This document shows positions 16,323-26,137 of a DNA stretch of 64,000 nucleotides, piece after piece. The position numbers and the translations under genes are program-made. Below the pieces are notes generated by a model. That model was not told the origin of the DNA. It was given only the letters and a program-made list of their open reading frames with translations, and searched no databases. Origin of the DNA: Geobacter sp. (lineage in GTDB: Bacteria; Desulfobacterota; Desulfuromonadia; Geobacterales; Pseudopelobacteraceae); contig PJFB01000002.1 in NCBI GenBank assembly GCA_003574895.1, positions 186,001 through 250,000 on the forward strand. The letters run 5' to 3'. The first letter of the stretch is position 1. Every line of letters starts with the position of its first letter.

Positions 16323-18143
16323 ATGAAGCAGCATGCAGCCGACTCTTACTGGGGCGGCATCATCAAGTCCATGGGCCTGGTATTCGGCGACATCGGCACC
16401 AGCCCGATCTATACCCTTACCGTCATCTTCGCCCTGACAAAACCCACCGCAGACAATGTCATGGGGATTCTCTCCCTGGTCTTCTGGACCATGACCATCC
16501 TTGTTACCGCCGAATACGCCTGGCTGGCCATGAACCTGGGCCGCAAGGGCGAAGGGGGCACAATAGTCCTCAAGGAAATCCTGGTCCGCCTGCTCAAGCC
16601 GGGCCGCAAGATCGCCCTGGTCGGCTTCCTCTCCTACCTGGGAGTTTCGCTGCTCCTTGGGGACGGCGTCATCACACCGGCAATATCGATCCTCTCCGCC
16701 GTGGAAGGGATGGTCCTGATCCCGGGCCTGGAGGGGCTGCAGCAGGGGACCCTGATTCTGATCGCATCACTCATCGCCATCGTGCTCTTCGTTTTCCAGT
16801 TTTTGGGGACCGATAAAGTGGCCGGGGCCTTCGGACCGATCATGCTGGTCTGGTTCGCGGCGCTGACGGTCTCCGGCCTTGTTTCGCTTGTGGCCCACCC
16901 CTCCCTTGTCCTGGCGATCAGCCCCTGGTACGCAGCCAAGTTCTTCATGGACAACGGATTCGCGGCATTCTTCGTCCTGTCGGAGGTAATTCTGTGCGCC
17001 ACCGGCGGCGAGGCCCTCTACGCCGATATGGGGCATCTGGGGCGCAAGCCGATCATGCGGGCCTGGTATTTCGCCTTCTGCGCCTTGATCATCAACTATT
17101 TCGGCCAGGGGGCCTATGTCCTGGACTATGGCACCGGCAAGAACCTGCTGTTCGGCATGATCCAGCACGAAGCGCGCATACTCTACATCCCGTTTCTGAT
17201 ACTGACCATCATGGCCACCATCATCGCCTCCCAGGCCATGATCAGCGGGGTCTTCTCCGTCATCTACCAGGGCATCACCACCCGCATCATGCCGCTGCTC
17301 AAGGTGGATTACACCTCGACCCACCTCAAATCGCAGATCTATATCGGCTCGGTCAACTGGTCCCTGTTGGTGGCGGTCATCTTCATCATGCTTGTCTTCC
17401 GCAAGTCGGATAATCTGGCAGCGGCTTACGGCCTGGCCGTTACCGGCACCATGACCATCACCGGCATCATGATGATCATGATCTACGGCAGGACAAAGAA
17501 AAAATGGAAGGTGCCCTTTGCCGTGCTGGTCACCATTGTTGACGTCATATTCTTCACGGCCTGTCTCAACAAGATCCCCCATGGCGGCTACTGGTCCATC
17601 ATCCTGGCCTCGATCCCGTTCGCGACCATCCTGATCTGGACCTTTGGCCAGCGCGCCCTCTACCGGGCCCTGCGGCCCCTCGACATGGATACCTTTGAAC
17701 TGGCCTACGAGCAGATCTACGCCAAGGGGAAGAACATCCCCGGCACCGGACTGTTTTTCGTCAAGGAGTGGAACGTCATCCCCCCCTATGTGGTGCACTG
17801 CATCATCAGGAGCAACATCATCTACGAGCGCAACGTGTTCATCTCCATTGTTCGCACCGATGAGCCGTTCGGGCTGAAATCGAAACTGCTGTCCAACATC
17901 GCCACGGGCCTGGACGCCTTTGAGATCAGGGCCGGCTACATGGAGATGTTCGATGTCGAGCAGCTGCTCTCGGAAAGCGCCATCACCGAGAAGGTCATCT
18001 TCTACGGCATCGAGGACATCACAACCGTCAACCCCATATGGAAGATCTTTGCCACCATCAAGCGCCAGACACCGAATTTCGTCCAGTTCAACAAGGTCCC
18101 TGCTTCCAAGCTGCAAGGTGTGGTAACTCGGGTGGAAATGTAA
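16323..18143 (+). CDS. kup: Kup-type potassium transporter 1
   Basis: A 606-residue inner-membrane K+ uptake protein with about 12 hydrophobic segments in the first 440 residues and a soluble C-terminal domain. The family start 'SMGLVFGDIGTSPIYTL' and blocks 'GVSLLLGDGVITPAISILSAVEG', 'TGGEALYADMGHLG' and 'QAMISGVFSVIYQGI' are intact. Kup carries K+ with H+. The correct ATG is 16323. An open frame extends further upstream but would translate the riboswitch and is rejected. Expression is probably controlled by c-di-AMP. It is followed by a terminator and a close paralogue. Confidence 0.97.
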   Translation: MKQHAADSYWGGIIKSMGLVFGDIGTSPIYTLTVIFALTKPTADNVMGILSLVFWTMTILVTAEYAWLAMNLGRKGEGGTIVLKEILVRLLKPGRKIALVGFLSYLGVSLLLGDGVITPAISILSAVEGMVLIPGLEGLQQGTLILIASLIAIVLFVFQFLGTDKVAGAFGPIMLVWFAALTVSGLVSLVAHPSLVLAISPWYAAKFFMDNGFAAFFVLSEVILCATGGEALYADMGHLGRKPIMRAWYFAFCALIINYFGQGAYVLDYGTGKNLLFGMIQHEARILYIPFLILTIMATIIASQAMISGVFSVIYQGITTRIMPLLKVDYTSTHLKSQIYIGSVNWSLLVAVIFIMLVFRKSDNLAAAYGLAVTGTMTITGIMMIMIYGRTKKKWKVPFAVLVTIVDVIFFTACLNKIPHGGYWSIILASIPFATILIWTFGQRALYRALRPLDMDTFELAYEQIYAKGKNIPGTGLFFVKEWNVIPPYVVHCIIRSNIIYERNVFISIVRTDEPFGLKSKLLSNIATGLDAFEIRAGYMEMFDVEQLLSESAITEKVIFYGIEDITTVNPIWKIFATIKRQTPNFVQFNKVPASKLQGVVTRVEM

Positions 18144-18195
18144 TTTTTAGCCAGTTCAAGGGTTACAAAATCCGATTGAATAGTGTATAAAACTG

Positions 18196-18222
18196 GGGCG
18201 GCAGAAATGCCGCTCTTTTTTT
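18196..18222 (+). terminator. Terminator between the two kup genes
   Basis: Stem GCGGCA/TGCCGC with a GAAA tetraloop is followed by TCTTTTTTT. It lies 55 bases after the first kup stop and 38 bases before the second kup start. The second gene therefore depends on read-through or on a promoter hidden in this short gap. Confidence 0.85.
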
Positions 18223-18259
18223 AATTGTTTACCTCTTATCCTAACCGTCAGGACGCTTC

Positions 18260-20077
18260 ATGGCCCATAAACACGAAGATTCATTCTGGGGTGGTATCGT
18301 CAAAGCCCTTGGCCTGGTGTTCGGCGACATCGGCACCAGCCCGATCTACACCCTGACCGTGGTCTTCACCCTTACCAAGCCGACAATAGCCAATGTCTAC
18401 GGCATCCTTTCGCTGGTCTTCTGGACCATGACGGTCCTGGTGACGGCAGAGTATGCCTGGTTGGCCATGAGCCTGGGCAGAAAGGGCCAGGGGGGCGAGA
18501 TCGTTCTCCGGGAGATCATCATCAAGCTCTTCAAGAAAGGGCGAGTGCTTGCCTTTGCCGGCTTCCTCTCCTTCCTGGGCGTGTCGCTGCTCCTGGGCGA
18601 CGGCGTTATCACCCCGGCAATCTCGATCCTGTCGGCGGTGGAAGGCCTTTTGCTGATCCCTTCGCTGGCCGCAACCAAGCAGACGGTGCTGGTCGTAATT
18701 GCGGCCGTGATCGCCTTTATCCTGTTTTTCTTCCAATCCCGAGGCACCGATAAGGTAGCCGGCATCTTCGGCCCCATCATGGTGGTCTATTTCGGGGCGT
18801 TACTGGTATCGGGACTGGTCTCCATCGTGGAAACGCCAAACATTGTCACTGCCATCAACCCTTGGCACGCAGTGGAATTCTTTCGCCAGAACGGACTGTC
18901 CGGCTACATCGTGCTGTCCGAGGTGATCCTCTGTTCCACCGGCGGCGAGGCGCTTTACGCCGACATGGGGCACCTGGGCAAGAAACCGATCATCCGCGCC
19001 TGGTATTTCGTCTTTGCCGCTCTCTATCTGAACTACCTGGGCCAAGGCGCCTTTATCCTGCGCAACCCCGATGCCGAAAACATCCTCTTTGCCATGATCC
19101 AGAACCAGTCCCCGGAGCTCTACATACCTTTTCTCATCCTGACGATAATGGCCACCATAATTGCCTCCCAGGCCATCATCAGCGGGGTCTTCTCCATCGT
19201 CTACCAGGGGATCACCACCCGTTTGATGCCTCTTTTCAAGGTCGATTACACCTCCAGCCAAATCCAGTCCCAAATATACATCGGCGCGGTCAACTGGGCC
19301 TTGATGGTGGCCGTCATCTTCGTGATGTTCTTCTTCAAAAAATCTTCCAATCTGGCAGCGGCCTACGGCATGGCAGTCACCGGTTCCATGACTATCACCG
19401 CCATAATGATGATCATGGTTTTCTCCAAGACCACCAAGAAGTGGAAGGTGCCCATAGTAATCGTCATCGCCATGATCGATTTGGTCTATTTCACCTCCAC
19501 CTTCTCCAAGTTTCCCCACGGCGCCTATTGGTCCATTCTCCTGGCCTCGGTGCCCTTTGCCACCATCCTGATCTGGACCAACGGCCAAAGGGCTCTCTAT
19601 CGAGCCCTGCGCCCCCTTGAGCTGGACATCTTCCTGCTCTCCTACGAGCAGATCTACGCCAAGGGGCATATTCCCGGCACTGCGCTCTTCTTTCTCAAGG
19701 GACTGGACGTGATCCCCCCATACATCGTGCATTGCGTAATCCGCTCCAATATCGTCTATGAGCGTAATGTCTTTATTTCTATCGTACGCACCGACGAACC
19801 GTTAGGAATCACATGCCACCATAATAAGGATGTTGGAACCGGGCTTGAGTTTTTTGAAATTCGAGCAGGATATATGAGGGTATTAGACATTGAAAACAGA
19901 CTAAAAGAACATGGCATCGACGAAAAGGTAATCTTCTACGGTATCGAGGACATCGAGACCAAGAACCCGGTTTGGAAGGTGTTTGCCCTGATCAAGAAGC
20001 TGAACCCCAATTTCGTGCAATTCAACAAGCTCCCAGCAGCAAAGATGCAGGGAGTCGTGACAAGGGTGGAGATGTAA
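18260..20077 (+). CDS. kup: Kup-type potassium transporter 2
   Basis: A 605-residue tandem paralogue of the preceding gene, sharing the same blocks (ALGLVFGDIGTSPIYTL, GVSLLLGDGVITPAISI, TGGEALYADMGHLG) and the same C-terminal ending ...GVVTRVEM. It lacks its own c-di-AMP aptamer: only a terminator and 37 bases precede it. Around codons 515-545 base usage becomes AT-richer than the rest of the gene. The exchanger-family gene starts two bases after its stop, so the two are probably co-transcribed. The duplication may give a second affinity or expression range for K+. Confidence 0.96.
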   Translation: MAHKHEDSFWGGIVKALGLVFGDIGTSPIYTLTVVFTLTKPTIANVYGILSLVFWTMTVLVTAEYAWLAMSLGRKGQGGEIVLREIIIKLFKKGRVLAFAGFLSFLGVSLLLGDGVITPAISILSAVEGLLLIPSLAATKQTVLVVIAAVIAFILFFFQSRGTDKVAGIFGPIMVVYFGALLVSGLVSIVETPNIVTAINPWHAVEFFRQNGLSGYIVLSEVILCSTGGEALYADMGHLGKKPIIRAWYFVFAALYLNYLGQGAFILRNPDAENILFAMIQNQSPELYIPFLILTIMATIIASQAIISGVFSIVYQGITTRLMPLFKVDYTSSQIQSQIYIGAVNWALMVAVIFVMFFFKKSSNLAAAYGMAVTGSMTITAIMMIMVFSKTTKKWKVPIVIVIAMIDLVYFTSTFSKFPHGAYWSILLASVPFATILIWTNGQRALYRALRPLELDIFLLSYEQIYAKGHIPGTALFFLKGLDVIPPYIVHCVIRSNIVYERNVFISIVRTDEPLGITCHHNKDVGTGLEFFEIRAGYMRVLDIENRLKEHGIDEKVIFYGIEDIETKNPVWKVFALIKKLNPNFVQFNKLPAAKMQGVVTRVEM

Positions 20078-20079
20078 CC

Positions 20080-21093
20080 ATGTTCAACTGGATTCTGCTG
20101 CTGGTGGCCCTGGGGATCATCCTGCTGGGAGCCACTGTCTTCACTAACGGCCTGGAGTGGTTCGGCAAGAAGATGAACCTGTCGGACGGTGCGGTGGGAA
20201 GCATCTTCGCCGCCATCGGCACTGCCCTGCCGGAAACCCTGGTCCCCATCGTAGCCATCCTCTTCGGCTCCCGGGAGGCCGGCCACAAGATCGGTGTCGG
20301 AGCCATCATCGGCGCCCCGTTCATGCTGGGGACGCTGGCCTTCTTCATCAGCGGCCTGGCAGTGATGGTCAACCGCCGCAAACGGGACGATTACCCCATC
20401 ATGCGGGTCGATACCGCGGTCATGCGGCGTGACATGGAGTATTTCCTGGCACTGTATTCGATCGCCATCATCGCCTCGTTCCTGGGAGCGCATCCGGTTG
20501 TCAAGACCTTCATGGCCCTGGCTCTGCTGCTGTGTTACGGCGGTTATGTACTCAAGACGCTCCGTTGCGAGAACGGCGCCTGCCATGTGGTCGAGGAAGC
20601 GGATATCGATCCCTGCTACTTTGCCCCCAAATCTCACGATCCGCATATGGCGATCATTGCCTTCCAGGTCCTTGGTTCCCTGCTGCTGATCGTTTGGGGC
20701 TCTTACATCTTCGTGGAAAAGGTGCAGATCATCTCCATGCAGATGGGAATCTCACCCTTTATCCTGGCCATGATCATCGCCCCCATTGCCACCGAACTGC
20801 CGGAAAAGTTCAACAGTGTCATCTGGATCGGCAAGGGCAAGGATACCCTGGCCATAGGCAATGTGACAGGCGCCATGGTGTTCCAGGGCTCGGTGATTAC
20901 CGCCATCGGCATCTTGATGACCGACTGGCGGCTCAATACGGCGGCCCTCTTGACCGTTGCCCTGACCTTTGCCTCGGTTGGGATGGCTTATTTGCAGATC
21001 CGCTGGAAACGTCACTTGACACCTGGGACGCTGCTGGTGGGCGGGGCGTTTTACTTCGTGTTTATTGTGCTGATATTCGTGGGTAAGATATAG
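20080..21093 (+). CDS. Sodium/calcium exchanger family membrane protein
   Basis: A 337-residue integral membrane protein of the CaCA superfamily. It has two inverted alpha-repeats: 'GSIFAAIGTALPETLVPIVA' near residues 43-62 and 'ILAMIIAPIATELPEKFNSV' near 227-246. Both contain the acidic residue in a T-x-L-P-E pattern used for cation binding. About ten transmembrane helices are expected. The start is two bases after the kup2 stop and its GGTGGAG Shine-Dalgarno lies inside kup2. A longer in-frame reading overlaps kup2 and is rejected. The transported ions are not known; the context suggests cation homeostasis alongside K+ uptake. Confidence 0.88.
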   Translation: MFNWILLLVALGIILLGATVFTNGLEWFGKKMNLSDGAVGSIFAAIGTALPETLVPIVAILFGSREAGHKIGVGAIIGAPFMLGTLAFFISGLAVMVNRRKRDDYPIMRVDTAVMRRDMEYFLALYSIAIIASFLGAHPVVKTFMALALLLCYGGYVLKTLRCENGACHVVEEADIDPCYFAPKSHDPHMAIIAFQVLGSLLLIVWGSYIFVEKVQIISMQMGISPFILAMIIAPIATELPEKFNSVIWIGKGKDTLAIGNVTGAMVFQGSVITAIGILMTDWRLNTAALLTVALTFASVGMAYLQIRWKRHLTPGTLLVGGAFYFVFIVLIFVGKI

Positions 21094-21169
21094 TACCTTG
21101 GAACAGTGCGGAGGCCGACAGGGGTGCGCCAGACACCTCCTGGCGTTCGACACCTCCTGCTGTTCAGCT

Positions 21170-24100
21170 TCAGCTGCGGCCGGCCAGAAGCCGGGACAAT
21201 TCACCGGTAATGGCCTCGATGGTGTAGGGTTTGGCAACCGTACCGCTGAACCCGTAACGGAGGAAGTCGGCCATGATCGGATCATTGGAATAACCGCTTG
21301 AGACGAGCAGCACCACATCCGGGTCCTGCTCGCGAATCAGGGCGGCCGCCGTCTTGCCCCCCATCCCGCCCGGCACCGTCAGATCGAGGATCACCGCATC
21401 AAAGGGTGTTCCCGCCACCCGCGCCTGCATGAAGCGCGCAACCGCCCGGCTGCCGTCGTCGCAACTCTCTACCAGATAACCGGCCTCTTCCAGCATGATG
21501 GCGGCCAGGTCACGGATCATTTCTTCATCGTCCATTACCAGGATTCTGCCCTTCCCGGCTACGACCACACCTTCATGCCCCTTATGGGCCTCTTCGTCAA
21601 CATTGCCATCAAAGGCCGGCAGATAGATGGTAAACGTAGCGCCGCGACCTGCTACGGAGGAGACCTCCACCTGGCCGCCGTGGCGGTGGACAATGGAGTA
21701 GACCGAGGTCAGCCCCAGACCGGTACCACGCTCCTTGGTTGTGAAGTAGGGGTCGAAAATGCGGGGCAACTCGGCAGCCGGGATGCCACAACCTTCGTCC
21801 TCCACCACGATCCTGACGTAACGGCTGGGCTCAAGCAGCAGCGAATCTCCCTTGTGGATCTCACAATTCTCCGCCCTGACGCTGACCCTGCCTCCCGCCT
21901 CCATGGCCTGCCTGGCATTGATCAGCAGGTTGTTTAAAACTTGGTTGATCTGGCCGGCATCGGCATTGATCCGCCACAGATCGGACGCGCAGACAAAAGT
22001 ACCCTTTACGTTGGAACCCAGCAGGCAGAACGAGAGCGATTCATTGATGAGGCGGCCCGTATCCACCGCATGCTTTACCGGTTCTCCCCCCTTGGCAAAC
22101 GTGAGCAGTTGCTGGGTCAGTTCCGTGGCCCGCCTGGCCGCGGCCTGGCACTCCTTCAGCCGCGCGGTGGCCTTATGCCCCTGTCCGAGCTGCATCTCGG
22201 CAATGGAGATATTACCGATTATGCCGGTCAATATGTTGTTGAAGTCATGGGCGATGCCACCGGCAAGCACTCCCAGCGACGACAACCGCTGTGACTTTTC
22301 CCGCTCCTGCTGTAATATCCTGCGCTCCGTCACATCCGAGAACACCGCTGCGAAACAGCCCGGAGACGGCCGGTAGGCATGAACCTCATAGTGGCGGTCA
22401 AGCTCCCGCGAGTAGTTCTCAAAAAAAACAGGCTCGCCGGTCAGGGCCACCTTGCCATAGGTTTCGATCCAATAGGGTTCTGTCGCGGGCAGGACCTCCA
22501 GCACTGTGCGGCCGATCAGGCCTGCTTCGGAAAGGCCGGTCAATCTTTCAAAGGAGGCATTGACACTCAGGAAACGGTAATCCACTGGCCGGCCAGCACC
22601 GTCGCAGATAATCTCGTGCAGCGCAAAACCCTCCTGCATGGTGTCGAAGAGGGTCCGATAGCGCTGCTCGCTTTCCCGCAGGGCATCTTCAGCCCGCTTG
22701 CGCTGGGTGATATCATGGGCCGAACCGAAGAAGCACTCCAGCTCGCCCTGCTCGTCAAAACAGGCCCTGGTTGAATCGTGCAGCCAGCAATAGCTGTTGT
22801 CTGCCTTTCTGAAACGGTATTCCACATCAAAACCGACTGTTCTGCCGGTTCTAGTGCGGGAAACTTGGTCGATCAAGGCAAAAACCCGTTCCCGGTCATG
22901 GGGGTGGAAGTAATCTTTCAGCCTTTCCAGCCCGGTCCCGGAAAATTCCGCAACCCCATAGCCGGTAATCTGCTCGAATGCGGGACTCAGGTAGTCGTAG
23001 CCCCCTTTTTTCACATTCAGGCGGTAGAGGATATGCTGGGAACCGTTCAGGGCCTGGGTGAAGCACTCGTTGGCATAATCCAGGGCCTCCAGGTCCTGTT
23101 TGCGGGTGGTAATATCCAGGGCAATGGAAAGCAGACGATCCTCGGCGTCGATGGAGACCCGCTCCACCGACAGCAAACAGTAAACCAGCCTGCCATCACG
23201 GGCGGTCATGGCGATTTCCAGGTCGCGGATCCGGCCGTCACGCCTGAAAACCGCCATCATCCGCTCACGTTCGGCCGAGGATATCAGACCCAGCTCAAGG
23301 GAGGTCCGCCCAAGCAACTCCTGGCGACTGAAGCCGAAAATATCGCAGAACCTGTCGTTGACCTCAAGGCACCGGCCATCCTCGATGCCGCTGATGATAA
23401 TCAGTACCGGCGCCTGGTTGAATGCCGTGGCAAACTTGTCCTCACTGGCCTTGAGCTGGTCCATGGCCTGCCTGAACCTGCTGATGTCATGGTAGACCCC
23501 CTCAACACCCATGAAGGTTCCGTCGGGCGCAAGCACCAGGTGGCTGGAGACGGCAACCGGCAACTGTGATCCATTACGGTGCCTGAGGGCCAACTCGTAA
23601 CCTGACACCTTCCCTTTCAGTTTCAGGTTATGGAGAAAAGCATCCCTCTCCTCGGGGTCCCAGTAGAAGTTGTCTCTGACGCTGCAGCCCAATAACTGGT
23701 CAACACTGTCATAGCCAAGCATTTCCACCCCCGAAGGGCTGACCATGATCAACCGTCCCTCGCTGTCCGTGAGGTAATAGACATCCTGCATGTTCTCGAT
23801 GATGGTGCGATAACGCTCCTCGCTCACCTGAATCGCCTGCTGGGCCTTCTTGATTTCGGTGATGTCCGCGATGACCCCAACCAGGGAGATCAGGTTACCT
23901 TGGGCATCCTCATGACGGCGGCCACTGAGGTGACCCCAGAAATCGCTGCCGTCCTTGCGGATGTAGTGACGCTCGTGGTGGACGTGATCAATCTCCCCAT
24001 CAATCAGCCGGCGCATGCGAACGTCGCCCACATCCCGTTGATCGGGATGCGTGTGTTCCGGATAACTGGAACCGATCAGTTCGTCGAGCGTACAGCCAAA

Positions 24101-24622
24101 CATGCTCGCCATGCGCCGGTTGGCATAGGTGATGATACCCTGCTGACTCACCAGGATGATGCCGGCCTGCATGGTGTCGAAGATAATTTCCAATTGATGC
24201 CTGGTATCGTCGAGATCGTGTTCCACACGCGTACGATCGGCAATATCCCGCATAAAAGCGCAGGAATACTCCCGGCCGTCATGCTGCATGAATGCCGCCG
24301 ATACCTCTACTGGCGACGTCTTTCCCGAGCGGGAACGCTGGCTGACCGTCAGCACCATCTGTCCGGCCGCCTTGAGATACCGCCAGTGTGCCGCCCAAAG
24401 GTCTGGAGGGAAATCTGGGCAGATATCGCTGACCGTCATGGCCATCAACTCGTCACGCGAATATTCAAGTGCCACGCAAGCACTGTTATTGGCATAGATC
24501 AGGCAGCCGTTGGCATCAACCCACAGGACTTCATCCCTGGCGGTTTCCAAGGCGTGGTAGGCTGCCAGTAATGATTCGCGGTCCGCATCTGCAATGTTGC
24601 TTGTGGAAACGGGATCGGACAT
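21170..24622 (-). CDS. Multi-PAS hybrid histidine kinase
   Basis: A 1150-residue soluble sensor with no clear transmembrane helix. Six PAS-type domains follow one another, at about 20-130, 135-255, 260-380, 385-505, 510-635 and 645-760. A HisKA domain carries the phospho-acceptor His in GGIAHDFNNILTG. An ATPase domain has DEGCGIP and GTGLGL. A C-terminal receiver has its phospho-Asp in VILDLTVPGGMGG. The ATG at 24622 has GGAG nine bases upstream; an ATG 12 codons earlier has none. Signals may be redox, light or small ligands through the PAS pockets. No response regulator is adjacent, so its output is unknown. It is convergent with the exchanger gene. Confidence 0.93.
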   Translation of the reverse strand: MSDPVSTSNIADADRESLLAAYHALETARDEVLWVDANGCLIYANNSACVALEYSRDELMAMTVSDICPDFPPDLWAAHWRYLKAAGQMVLTVSQRSRSGKTSPVEVSAAFMQHDGREYSCAFMRDIADRTRVEHDLDDTRHQLEIIFDTMQAGIILVSQQGIITYANRRMASMFGCTLDELIGSSYPEHTHPDQRDVGDVRMRRLIDGEIDHVHHERHYIRKDGSDFWGHLSGRRHEDAQGNLISLVGVIADITEIKKAQQAIQVSEERYRTIIENMQDVYYLTDSEGRLIMVSPSGVEMLGYDSVDQLLGCSVRDNFYWDPEERDAFLHNLKLKGKVSGYELALRHRNGSQLPVAVSSHLVLAPDGTFMGVEGVYHDISRFRQAMDQLKASEDKFATAFNQAPVLIIISGIEDGRCLEVNDRFCDIFGFSRQELLGRTSLELGLISSAERERMMAVFRRDGRIRDLEIAMTARDGRLVYCLLSVERVSIDAEDRLLSIALDITTRKQDLEALDYANECFTQALNGSQHILYRLNVKKGGYDYLSPAFEQITGYGVAEFSGTGLERLKDYFHPHDRERVFALIDQVSRTRTGRTVGFDVEYRFRKADNSYCWLHDSTRACFDEQGELECFFGSAHDITQRKRAEDALRESEQRYRTLFDTMQEGFALHEIICDGAGRPVDYRFLSVNASFERLTGLSEAGLIGRTVLEVLPATEPYWIETYGKVALTGEPVFFENYSRELDRHYEVHAYRPSPGCFAAVFSDVTERRILQQEREKSQRLSSLGVLAGGIAHDFNNILTGIIGNISIAEMQLGQGHKATARLKECQAAARRATELTQQLLTFAKGGEPVKHAVDTGRLINESLSFCLLGSNVKGTFVCASDLWRINADAGQINQVLNNLLINARQAMEAGGRVSVRAENCEIHKGDSLLLEPSRYVRIVVEDEGCGIPAAELPRIFDPYFTTKERGTGLGLTSVYSIVHRHGGQVEVSSVAGRGATFTIYLPAFDGNVDEEAHKGHEGVVVAGKGRILVMDDEEMIRDLAAIMLEEAGYLVESCDDGSRAVARFMQARVAGTPFDAVILDLTVPGGMGGKTAAALIREQDPDVVLLVSSGYSNDPIMADFLRYGFSGTVAKPYTIEAITGELSRLLAGRS

Positions 24623-24733
24623 TGACGGTGCTCCGTTATTGAACTGTGGTGTGGTCATGGTCAGGTAAATTTGCTACCGCAATCGACGGGTCTTGCGGCG
24701 GACTGCCGGCAAACGGCACCGAAACAGGCTATT

Positions 24734-25651
24734 CTAACTGAGCCCGCTGCCCTGGCGAGTCCCGCGACGTTCAAGTTCAGCATCGATCAGATTCAGCAGT
24801 TCGAACTTCTTCAGCGACCAGAGTGGAGCCACCAGGTTTGTGTGACCACCATCTCCGGTGAGACGGTGAATCAGAATGGCAGGATCGAGCAGCTCCAGAA
24901 AATCGCAAACCAGCCCGGCATAGGCATCCCGATCGAGCAGTTCCACCTCTCCCCTGCCATATAACTCGGCAAGCCGCGTTCCCTTCATGACATGCAACAG
25001 ATGCAGCTTTACCCCATCAACACCCAGGCGGTTAAGCTCGTTGGCCATGGCCAGCATTTCGGCCCGCGTCTCACTCGGCAATCCCAGGATCAGATGGGCG
25101 CAAACACGGACTCCACGCGCTTTGGCACGTCTGACCGAATCCTGGAAACAGGCGTAGTCGTGACGCCGGTTGAGGTATATGAGGCTGGCATCGTGGATGG
25201 ATTGCAGACCGATCTCCAACCAGAAATAGGTGGTTGTGTGCAATTCGGCAAGGTATTCGAGAATTTCATCCGGGAGGCAGTCGGGACGGGTTGCTACTAT
25301 GATGCCAACAATATCAGGTACGGACAGGGCCTGCTCAAACAGCAGGCGGAGATGATCAACAGGGGCGTAGGTATTGGAATAAGCCTGGAAATAGGCGATG
25401 AATTTTTCGGCCCGGTACTTGCGAGCCATGACTTCCCTACCGTCTTCCAGTTGTGCCGTTACGGACAGATCGCGGCGAATGCCATGGGATCCTGAGCCAA
25501 GTCCGCCACAGAAGATACAACCCTCGGAGCCGAGCGTGCCGTCCCGGTTGGGACAGGTGAAGCCGGCATCTACGGAGATGCGCTGAACCTTGCAGCCAAA
25601 TAGGCGCTTCAGTTCTTCCGAAAAGGTGTTGTAGCGTTTTCGTTGCGACAT
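24734..25651 (-). CDS. Radical SAM protein, TIGR01212/YhcC family
   Basis: A 305-residue protein that begins with the family block 'RYNTFSEELKRLFGCKVQRI' and 'GFTCPNRDGT', with the cluster cysteines spaced C-x11-C-x2-C (CPNRDG...GCIFC). This is the unusual spacing of the Elp3-like TIGR01212 group. Later blocks such as 'YFQAYSNTYAP' and 'LHLLHVMKGTRLAELY' also match. The substrate is not established for this family. It lies just downstream of the ATP synthase operon terminator on the same strand and is likely a separate unit. Confidence 0.88.
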   Translation of the reverse strand: MSQRKRYNTFSEELKRLFGCKVQRISVDAGFTCPNRDGTLGSEGCIFCGGLGSGSHGIRRDLSVTAQLEDGREVMARKYRAEKFIAYFQAYSNTYAPVDHLRLLFEQALSVPDIVGIIVATRPDCLPDEILEYLAELHTTTYFWLEIGLQSIHDASLIYLNRRHDYACFQDSVRRAKARGVRVCAHLILGLPSETRAEMLAMANELNRLGVDGVKLHLLHVMKGTRLAELYGRGEVELLDRDAYAGLVCDFLELLDPAILIHRLTGDGGHTNLVAPLWSLKKFELLNLIDAELERRGTRQGSGLS

Positions 25652-25659
25652 GGCTCAAA

Positions 25660-25686
25660 TAAAAAGAGCGGCATCGCTGCCGCTCC
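25660..25686 (-). terminator. Terminator of the atp operon
   Basis: An 8-bp stem (GAGCGGCA/TGCCGCTC) with a TCGC loop is followed on the minus strand by five T. It lies 25 bases after the atpC stop. Confidence 0.85.
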
Positions 25687-25709
25687 TCTCTCCGATATGC
25701 AGTTATGAC

Positions 25710-26126
25710 CTATTTGCGGGCAGCCTTGCCAGCCACCTGCATGCGAATGATGGCTCGTTCAAGAGCTGCTTCGTAAATCTTGAACTGTTTGTCCTCGGGG
25801 GTCAGTTTCTTAAGAGCTTCCTCGGCCCGGCCAAGGGCGGCCTTGGCACGCTCCAGATCGATTTCGTCGGAACGCTCGGCTGTCTCGACCAGCACGATGA
25901 TCTTGTCGTCCTTGATCTCGAAGTAACCCCAGTTAAGGGCCATGTGTTCAACTGCGTTATTGTTTTTGTAGACCAATTCACCGATCTTGAGCGAGGTCAG
26001 GAAAGGGGCATGGCCGGGAAGAACACCGAATTCTCCAAGCTTGCCGGTAGCTGTGACTTCATCAACCTCCATATCGACCACTTTCTTGTATGGGGTGACT
26101 ATTTCAAGATTCATCTTTTCTGCCAT
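25710..26126 (-). CDS. atpC: ATP synthase epsilon subunit
   Basis: A 138-residue F1 central-stalk subunit with the beta-sandwich start MNLEIVTPYKKVVDMEVDEV (after MAEK) and 'GEFGVLPGHAPFLTSLKIGEL'. A C-terminal helical hairpin ('RAKAALGRAEEALKKL') is the region that can inhibit ATP hydrolysis. It is the last gene of the operon, separated from atpD by 78 bases that contain a palindromic repeat. Length is typical. Confidence 0.97.
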   Translation of the reverse strand: MAEKMNLEIVTPYKKVVDMEVDEVTATGKLGEFGVLPGHAPFLTSLKIGELVYKNNNAVEHMALNWGYFEIKDDKIIVLVETAERSDEIDLERAKAALGRAEEALKKLTPEDKQFKIYEAALERAIIRMQVAGKAARK

Positions 26127-26137
26127 ATATCGTTCCT

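Noticed and set aside
16767-18116. 449-codon minus-strand frame opposite kup
   Set aside because: Composition (Asp/His/Gly-rich) is typical of the antisense of a membrane-protein gene in GC-rich DNA.
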